A stretch of 35,429 nucleotides of DNA. It comes from Flavobacteriales bacterium UBA4474 (lineage in GTDB: Bacteria; Bacteroidota; Bacteroidia; Flavobacteriales_D; Sanyastnellaceae). A program made the position numbers and the translations under genes. This document shows positions 29,913-35,429 of the stretch, piece after piece (position 1 is the first letter of the stretch; every line of letters starts with the position of its first letter). The notes under the pieces are model-generated. The model ran no database searches, was not told the DNA's origin, and was given only the letters and a program-made list of their open reading frames with translations. The stretch covers positions 1 to 35,429 of the forward strand of contig DGOE01000178.1 of NCBI GenBank assembly GCA_002389295.1, written 5' to 3'.

Positions 29913-32891
29913 TCATTCGCAAGACTGCCCAAACCCGGACAGCACAAGCAACACATCATTTACCGCGATGAGGCCATCAGCGTCCACATCCGCAGGACAA
30001 TCGGATGACAGGTCAAACACACAGCTGCCATCGTCCATGGAAGCCAAGGCCGAATAATTAGACGCCCCGGGGTAAGCACATCCCGCGATGTCGTCCACAT
30101 CACAAATGCCGTTTCCGTTGGTGTCACTTTGGCAATTGCCGTTGCATGTGCCCACGGCATCCAACACACCCACGCAAGGGTCCACATCATCGCAAATGCC
30201 ATCGCTGTCCATGTCATTGGTGCATCCGCCGCCACAGACGCCGAGCACGTCCAACTGGTTGCCATTGCAGTCACAATCACCCGCCGGAATGTCATTGCAT
30301 CCGCAGGTAAACACCGCTCCGGGGCCATTGCACACGCCGCAGGCATCCAACGCCCCGACACAAGGGTCCACGTTGTCGCAAATACCGTCGTTATCCACAT
30401 CTGCCGGACATCCTCCCACACAAGGATCGCAACTCTCCCAGCACACTGCTGGTGTTACGATGGGGCCGTTGACATTGACGATGCGGTTGACGAATTCACC
30501 CGTGGTCAATGTGCACGATTCGCCCCCGGCAAACATCTCTTGGTCGGACCAATCAAACAAAGTGAATTTGTATTCCTGCTCGCCCAAAGGCCAGATTTTG
30601 GTGATGGTCCAAATGCCGTCGCCGTCACTGTCGTCCAAGGGGTCCACTGTGGCCGTCCAGCCGTTAAACGTGCCCGCCAAGTAAACCGGCCCATCGGGAG
30701 AAGAAGGGTCGTTCATGTCCACAGAGAGGGTCACGGGGTACAAGCATGACCCGTCGTTCACCGTGGCCGTCAAACTGTAATTGACCGCGTCAATATCCGT
30801 GCAACCAGCAACAGGATCACCACCGCCGCCGCCACCGCCACCGCCACCGCCGCCATCGCCGTCCAATCCAGGACGCGTGGCAAGCCAGTACAAGGTGTTG
30901 GTTTTTGTGTTGCCGTCGTCATACCAATTCAGCGGCTGGGCTTCACTCCAAGCCGCATTGGGGTCGATGACCGCGTGGGCCATCACAATGAAGCCGCGCC
31001 AACCATCTGAAAGGGCAGGGTTGCTCAAGACCGTGGAGACCACAGGGTACTCCTCTTCAATCCATTCCGCGCGCAACAGCTCCTCCGTGATGGGGGTAAA
31101 GGGCAACATCTGTATACCGTGAATGAACTCGATGTTGGCCCCAAAAAAGGTCGTGTAATCCACCTTGGTGCCCCAAAGGATGCCCACCACCTTGTTTGAT
31201 GCATAAGGCTCTGGGTAAATCCCTTCACCTGTATTGATCTGCCAATACTTCCATGTGGCACGCAACTCGGTGGCCAACATCAACCGGCCGAGGTCCCGCA
31301 ACCGGTCGTCGCCAATGGCCAACCCATAGAGGTAGACACCATACCAAGCATTGACCGCTTCACTTGAACTCTCCTGATTGCGCGAGTCTCCAAATTCAAA
31401 CAAGCCCGCCGCCCAAGAGTGGCCCACAAACCAATCCTTGTTGCGCATGTAGCCGTAATTCGGGTCTGCACCTGAAGGCTCCGCTATGTCGCGGATCAGG
31501 TGCATGACCTCATCGCCCCACTGGCTCACCCACGCCGGGTTGTCCTTGGCCATCGCCGCAGCCGCATAAATCCAATATCCGTAGTGGAAGTGGTGGTCGT
31601 TGTAATAGCCTTGACCAAAGGAAGCGCCGGCGTTGTTGATCCCCGAAGCGGCCACCAAGCCGCCCCAAGTCTGGTCGTAAACCAGGGGGTCTCCATTTTG
31701 GCCGGCCAACCGCTGCTCAAGGGCATTGCCCAAGTTGTTGCGGTAAGTGTTGGCCAACGCCGTTTCATTGAGCTCGTCCGCAATCAGCGCCAATCGAGCG
31801 AGTGCAGAGAATTGTTTGCCGCCGAAATACGGGTCGCCAGCGGTGACGCCAAACCCCACGTCTTCCGACAATGCATCCCGCACGGACTGCTCGTAGGCAG
31901 GGGCGATCGGGTTGGCTGCTGTCCATCCAATGGGCGTCAGCGGTTCGTCCATCTGCCAGCTGTCCGCAACAATGCCGGTCATGTCGCCTTTCAAGGTGTT
32001 ACGCGTCAGCGAAGTTGCGGTGCCGTTGGCCAACACGTCCATGTGGTGCGGAAGGGCCATCATCAGCAGTGAGCCCGTCCCTTGCGTCTCCCAATTGAAA
32101 GTGAGCTCGCCCAAGTCACCTGTGGCCACAGCGTCCACAGTACCCCCCACCGGAATGCGATCCGCATAGGCGTCGAGCACCGCCTCACCGCCTCCGGTTA
32201 ACACGGCTGCCCGCAAGGTGCCCGTAAACGTGCCCGAAGCCTGCAATGCACCGCCTTGTTGTGAAAGCGTAATGGGCGAAGAAGCGTATACCACCCAGGT
32301 ATCTCCGCTGTTGGTTGCGATTTCAAAGCGGTCAGACGTCACCGTGGCCGAAGCCGACCCGCCATTGAGTGACGTGATGGCGTGAATGGTTCCGATGCGG
32401 GGTGTCAATCCATTGTAATGCGCGGTCACATAAGGCATGCCCCTTACCAAGTTGGCGTGCATGGAGCCCGCACCCGTACCCCAGTCGAGGCGCACATGCA
32501 GCGGGCCGTAGTCCGTGACTTGCCTGGCGGGCAGTCCTTGGGTCGCGCCAAAATTCAAGTCGTCAGCAAATGAAGTGAAGATGAAATTCTGCTGCACGAC
32601 TTTATCGGGCATGCTGAACCTCAGCGCATCGCCGTCGACCTTGACGAGATAAGGCAAGCTGTTGACCACCAAATTGCCCCCGCCCAAAACCAGGTTCTGC
32701 CACCAGGCATTGGTCGGCAACGGACCATTGGAGTCGGCCCATAAACCCGTAGGGCTCAAGCCATGAGATTGGTTGCTAAACGGCGGTGAATCGGTCGAAA
32801 GGGGGTCCCCGCCTAACAAAGAAACCTGTGACTGGCCTGCCATGGTAGCAGCCAGAAAAGCAAAGAGAAAAAAGGAGCGCATTGGTCTCAT
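29913..32891 (-). CDS. Secreted GH81 endo-beta-1,3-glucanase with carbohydrate-binding and dockerin-like modules
   Basis: A large (about 992 residues) exported enzyme of glycoside hydrolase family 81, which cuts beta-1,3-glucan such as algal laminarin or fungal wall glucan. The start is ATG 32891 (MRPMRSFFLFAFL), with ATGs at 32906 and 32882 also possible. A signal peptide ends near AGQSQ. The catalytic part runs to about residue 690, with GYYNDHHFHYGYWIYA near 428-443 and DWFVGHSWAAGLFEFG followed by NQESSSEAVNAWYG near 486-517, which holds the candidate catalytic acids. A 12-glycine linker, a GCTD...NDGSC module, a starch-binding-like domain (VYLAGTFNGWTATVD), two TSP3-like repeats, a second DDGSC module and a final dockerin-like half (DVDADGLIAVNDVLLVLSGFG) follow. 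No canonical T9SS domain is present. It is a lone gene with no adjacent SusCD. Confidence 0.9.
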   Translation of the reverse strand: MRPMRSFFLFAFLAATMAGQSQVSLLGGDPLSTDSPPFSNQSHGLSPTGLWADSNGPLPTNAWWQNLVLGGGNLVVNSLPYLVKVDGDALRFSMPDKVVQQNFIFTSFADDLNFGATQGLPARQVTDYGPLHVRLDWGTGAGSMHANLVRGMPYVTAHYNGLTPRIGTIHAITSLNGGSASATVTSDRFEIATNSGDTWVVYASSPITLSQQGGALQASGTFTGTLRAAVLTGGGEAVLDAYADRIPVGGTVDAVATGDLGELTFNWETQGTGSLLMMALPHHMDVLANGTATSLTRNTLKGDMTGIVADSWQMDEPLTPIGWTAANPIAPAYEQSVRDALSEDVGFGVTAGDPYFGGKQFSALARLALIADELNETALANTYRNNLGNALEQRLAGQNGDPLVYDQTWGGLVAASGINNAGASFGQGYYNDHHFHYGYWIYAAAAMAKDNPAWVSQWGDEVMHLIRDIAEPSGADPNYGYMRNKDWFVGHSWAAGLFEFGDSRNQESSSEAVNAWYGVYLYGLAIGDDRLRDLGRLMLATELRATWKYWQINTGEGIYPEPYASNKVVGILWGTKVDYTTFFGANIEFIHGIQMLPFTPITEELLRAEWIEEEYPVVSTVLSNPALSDGWRGFIVMAHAVIDPNAAWSEAQPLNWYDDGNTKTNTLYWLATRPGLDGDGGGGGGGGGGGGDPVAGCTDIDAVNYSLTATVNDGSCLYPVTLSVDMNDPSSPDGPVYLAGTFNGWTATVDPLDDSDGDGIWTITKIWPLGEQEYKFTLFDWSDQEMFAGGESCTLTTGEFVNRIVNVNGPIVTPAVCWESCDPCVGGCPADVDNDGICDNVDPCVGALDACGVCNGPGAVFTCGCNDIPAGDCDCNGNQLDVLGVCGGGCTNDMDSDGICDDVDPCVGVLDAVGTCNGNCQSDTNGNGICDVDDIAGCAYPGASNYSALASMDDGSCVFDLSSDCPADVDADGLIAVNDVLLVLSGFGQSCE
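30138..30410 (-). repeat. Two 87-base TSP3-like repeats inside the GH81 gene
   Basis: Units at 30410-30324 and 30224-30138 each encode 29 residues with the pattern C-x2-D-x-D-x-DGICD-x-VDPCVG-x-LDA-x-G-x-CNG. By eye 21 of 29 residues agree. Such repeats bind calcium and form stiff stalks. The spacer between them is also rich in Cys, Asp and Gly, and a half unit (DTNGNGICDVDD) follows the second. Confidence 0.7.
30819..30854 (-). repeat. Glycine-codon run (12 codons) encoding the GH81 linker
   Basis: Twelve consecutive GGT/GGC codons encode poly-glycine between the catalytic region and the accessory modules. The codons alternate irregularly, so it is an imperfect trinucleotide repeat, though still prone to length change in steps of three without a frameshift. 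Confidence 0.85.
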
Positions 32892-32947
32892 GAAGATACC
32901 GCGCAACCTCTACAGAAGTTGGCCTCAGCCCATGAGTTTTGTCATCG

Positions 32948-34168
32948 TCAAAGGATGGCAGCAATGCCCGGCAGCGTCTTGCCCTCAAGGCTCTCCAACA
33001 TGGCGCCGCCCCCTGTGGAGACATAGCTCACTTGGTCTGCCAAACCCGCCTTGTTGATCGCCGCGACGGAGTCGCCACCACCGATCAGCGAATAAGCTCC
33101 TGAGGCCGTGGCCTTTACAATGGCGTCGGCAATGTCATTGGTGCCCGCTGCAAAACGGTCAAACTCAAACACCCCCATCGGACCATTCCACAAAATCGTT
33201 TTGCAATCCGCCAATGCCACAGCAAATGCCTCCCGGCTCTGGGGACCGATATCCATGCCCTCCCAACCGTCGGGAATGGCGTTGGTCGGATGAACCGCTT
33301 GGGCAGCTTCCGCATCAAAGCGGTCACCGCACATCGTGTCAATGGGAAGGTGCACATCGATGCCCTTGGCCTTGGCGGCATCGAGCAACGCCAACGCCTC
33401 AGCATGCATGTCGGACTCCACCAATGAATTGCCGATGCTGCCCCCTTGCGCTTGGATGAAGGTATAGGCCATGCCTCCGCCGATAACCAACCGGTCCACG
33501 CGGTCCAACAGGTTCTTGAGAACGGCCAATTTCGAACTGACCTTGGCGCCACCGATGACGGCGACCACAGGGCTTTCAGGTGCGCCCAGCACCTGCTCCA
33601 GCGCCTTCACTTCGCCTTCCATGAGCAATCCAAACGCCTTGTCTTCAGGAAAAAACCGGGCGATGATCGCGGTGGAAGCGTGCGCCCGGTGGGCCGTTCC
33701 AAAAGCATCGTTGATGTAGAAGTCGCCGTTCTCGGCCAGTTGACCGGCAAAAAACTCGTCTCCGGCCTTCTCTTCTGCATGAAACCTGAGGTTTTCGAGC
33801 AGGGCCACCTCTCCGGATTTCAAAGATTGGCTCACTTCCAAGGCCTCATCGCCTACACAGTCTGCAGCAAATTGAACCGCGCGGCCCAGCAACCTTTCCA
33901 GCACAGGCACGACGTGACGCAGGGAATACAACGGGTCCGCACCTTTCGGTCGGCCCAAGTGGCTCATCAGCACGACGCTGCCACCTGAATTCAAAACATG
34001 CTGAATGGTGGGCAAGGCCGCCCGAATCCGCGTATCATCCGTCACTTCGCGGGTCCCGTCCGCAGCCATTTCGGCAAGAGGAACATTGAAATCAACACGA
34101 ATCAAGGCGCGAACACCTGTAAAGTCAAGGGCGGTAAAAGCCATGGCGGGGGTAATCGAAGTGTCCAT
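32948..34168 (-). CDS. pgk: Phosphoglycerate kinase
   Basis: A glycolytic enzyme of 406 residues that makes ATP and 3-phosphoglycerate from 1,3-bisphosphoglycerate in the cytoplasm. The N-terminal RALIRVDFNVPL and SHLGRPKG motifs bind the substrate. LLENLRFHAEEKAGD, the nucleotide-domain AVIGGAKVSSKLAVL and the C-terminal GGGDSVAAINK and STGGGAMLE segments are all present. The ATG at 34168 lies 3 bases after the glyS stop; the ATG at 34144 (MAFTALDFTG) fits the usual length slightly better. It forms an apparent two-gene transcript with glyS. Confidence 0.97.
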   Translation of the reverse strand: MDTSITPAMAFTALDFTGVRALIRVDFNVPLAEMAADGTREVTDDTRIRAALPTIQHVLNSGGSVVLMSHLGRPKGADPLYSLRHVVPVLERLLGRAVQFAADCVGDEALEVSQSLKSGEVALLENLRFHAEEKAGDEFFAGQLAENGDFYINDAFGTAHRAHASTAIIARFFPEDKAFGLLMEGEVKALEQVLGAPESPVVAVIGGAKVSSKLAVLKNLLDRVDRLVIGGGMAYTFIQAQGGSIGNSLVESDMHAEALALLDAAKAKGIDVHLPIDTMCGDRFDAEAAQAVHPTNAIPDGWEGMDIGPQSREAFAVALADCKTILWNGPMGVFEFDRFAAGTNDIADAIVKATASGAYSLIGGGDSVAAINKAGLADQVSYVSTGGGAMLESLEGKTLPGIAAIL

Positions 34169-34171
34169 AAA

Positions 34172-35429
34172 TCAATTGAATAGGGTGGACCAGCCCACAC
34201 GCTCAGCAACGCGCATGGGAAGTTCAGTAATCGGCACACGCACCTGCTGCATGGTATCGCGGTCACGCAAAGTCACCGCATTGTCTTCGAGGGTGTCGTG
34301 GTCCACGGTAATGCACAAAGGCGTGCCGATGGCATCCTGGCGGCGATAGCGCCTGCCAATGGCGTCCTTCTCATCGTACTGCACGCTGTGGTCGAGCTTG
34401 AGCAGGTTCATGATTTCCCGCGCCTTCTCCGGGAGACCGTCCTTCTTGATGAGGGGCAGCACCGCCAATTTGACCGGAGCCAATGCCGCAGGAATTCGCA
34501 TCACCACGCGCTCTGAACCATCCTCCAGGGTCTCGTTGCACAAGGCGCTGGAAAGCACGGCCAAGAACATGCGGTCCAAGCCAATGGATGTTTCCACCAC
34601 ATAGGGCACATAGCTCTCTTCCCTCTCGGGGTCGTAAAACCGCAACTTCTTGCCACTGTGCTCCTCATGGGCATTGAGGTCAAAATCAGTGCGGCTGTGA
34701 ATCCCCTCCAGCTCCTTGAAGCCCATGGGGAAATCAAACTCGATGTCGCAGGCTGCATCTGCATAATGGGCCAGCTTGATGTGGTCGTGGAACCGGTAAG
34801 CGTCATCGCCCAGCCCCAACGCCTTGTGCCATTGGATGCGCGCTTCTTTCCAATACGCGTACCACTTGGCCTGCGTGCCGGGGGTGACAAAGAATTGCAT
34901 TTCCATCTGCTCAAATTCACGCATGCGGAAGATGAACTGACGGGCGATGATTTCATTGCGAAAAGCCTTGCCAATCTGTGCGATACCAAAAGGCAGCTTC
35001 ATCCGGCCCGACTTCTGGACGTTCAAGAAGTTGACGAAAATTCCCTGGGCCGTCTCCGGACGGAGGTAAATCACTCCGGCGTCACCGCTGACCGCCCCGA
35101 GTTCAGTCTTGAACATCAGGTTGAATTGCCGCACATCGGTCCAGTTGGGCGAACCCGTCTCTGGGTCTTTAATGCCCAAGTCCACGATGAGCTGCTTGAC
35201 CGCGTCGAGGTCATCGGCGTCCATGGCTGCCTTGAACCGTGCGTTGATGTCATCAATTTCAGCCTGCCGGCGGACGCAATTGCCATTGGTGGCCAAGAAT
35301 TGCTCCTTGTCAAAGTCATCGCCAAAACGCTTCTGTGCCTTGGCGACGTCCTTGGCCACCTTGGCCTCGATCTTGCCAATGTGGTCCTCGATCAAGACGT
35401 CCGCGCGGTAGCGCTTCTTGCTGTCCTTG
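34172..35429 (-). CDS. glyS: Glycyl-tRNA synthetase, partial (5' end beyond the right edge)
   Basis: The C-terminal 418 or so residues of a class II, single-chain (alpha-2 type) glycyl-tRNA synthetase, which charges tRNA-Gly. The frame stays open to the window edge, with KDSKKRYRADVL as the first residues visible, so the N-terminal start and motif 1 region lie outside. Motif 2 is seen as GKAFRNEIIARQFIFRMREFEQ and motif 3 as SIGLDRMFLAVL. YLRPETAQGIFVNF and the FPMGFKELEGIHSRTDFDL segment are diagnostic of this enzyme. The C-terminal anticodon-binding domain starts near LAPVKLAVLPLIKK. It precedes pgk by 3 bases. Confidence 0.96.
   Translation of the reverse strand, partial: KDSKKRYRADVLIEDHIGKIEAKVAKDVAKAQKRFGDDFDKEQFLATNGNCVRRQAEIDDINARFKAAMDADDLDAVKQLIVDLGIKDPETGSPNWTDVRQFNLMFKTELGAVSGDAGVIYLRPETAQGIFVNFLNVQKSGRMKLPFGIAQIGKAFRNEIIARQFIFRMREFEQMEMQFFVTPGTQAKWYAYWKEARIQWHKALGLGDDAYRFHDHIKLAHYADAACDIEFDFPMGFKELEGIHSRTDFDLNAHEEHSGKKLRFYDPEREESYVPYVVETSIGLDRMFLAVLSSALCNETLEDGSERVVMRIPAALAPVKLAVLPLIKKDGLPEKAREIMNLLKLDHSVQYDEKDAIGRRYRRQDAIGTPLCITVDHDTLEDNAVTLRDRDTMQQVRVPITELPMRVAERVGWSTLFN

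Noticed and set aside
30138..30410. Spaced repeats considered as a CRISPR array
   Set aside because: Only two imperfect units, in frame within a secreted protein, encoding TSP3-like calcium repeats; no cas genes.

Overview
The window is a stretch of ordinary chromosome from a GC-rich member of the Bacteroidota, most likely a flavobacterium-like (Flavobacteriales) lineage and probably marine. The reasons are: a b558-type succinate dehydrogenase in the order sdhC-sdhA, a type IX secretion C-terminal domain, a prokaryotic HU-CCDC81/SPOR protein, a DUF5723-type barrel next to a large lipoprotein, PurS as a separate subunit, a TonB receptor with a carboxypeptidase-regulatory N-terminal domain, and promoter elements of the Bacteroidota type (TTTG, about 19 bases, TAnnTTTG or the variant TAnnTTCG). 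I see no phage, insertion sequence, CRISPR array or rRNA. No stretch over 300 bases lacks a gene.

Layout. 1-2273 (minus): sdhA (cut by the left edge), sdhC and a short ssb; a consensus promoter for sdhCA sits in the ssb-sdhC gap. 2395-5091 (plus): a small secreted barrel-like protein, a di-haem cytochrome-c-peroxidase lipoprotein, and a thioredoxin-fold protein with a type IX sorting domain. 5166-7075 (plus): gltX and folB, overlapping. 7186-8292 (plus): a secreted protein with dockerin-like calcium-binding pairs at both ends.

8293-14993 (minus) is the most unusual block: five tightly packed genes in the transcription order PBP1A, CoA-transferase subunit A, membrane-anchored arylsulfotransferase-like protein, membrane sulfotransferase, CoA-transferase subunit B. 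Two sulfuryl-transfer genes therefore split a CoA-transferase pair that normally lies side by side. The PBP1A carries a cysteine cluster resembling a zinc ribbon.

15162-16939 (plus): rseP site-2 protease and a lone HPt protein. 16957-18090 (minus): dprA. 18165-23099 (plus): TonB receptor, kdsB, HU/SPOR protein and a HAD hydrolase. 23114-29682 (minus): DUF5723 barrel, lipoprotein, S9 prolyl oligopeptidase, purS and a phosphatidylserine synthase. 29785-29858 (plus): tRNA-Cys with a strong two-way terminator. 29913-32891 (minus): a large secreted GH81 endo-beta-1,3-glucanase (laminarinase type) with a glycine linker, a starch-binding-like module, TSP3-like repeats and a terminal dockerin-like half. 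32948-35429 (minus): pgk and glyS (5' end cut by the right edge).

Taken together this is mainly housekeeping (respiration, translation, folate, purine, envelope and LPS synthesis, glycolysis) mixed with cell-surface functions: beta-glucan degradation, TonB uptake, type IX export and possible sulfation of an envelope component.
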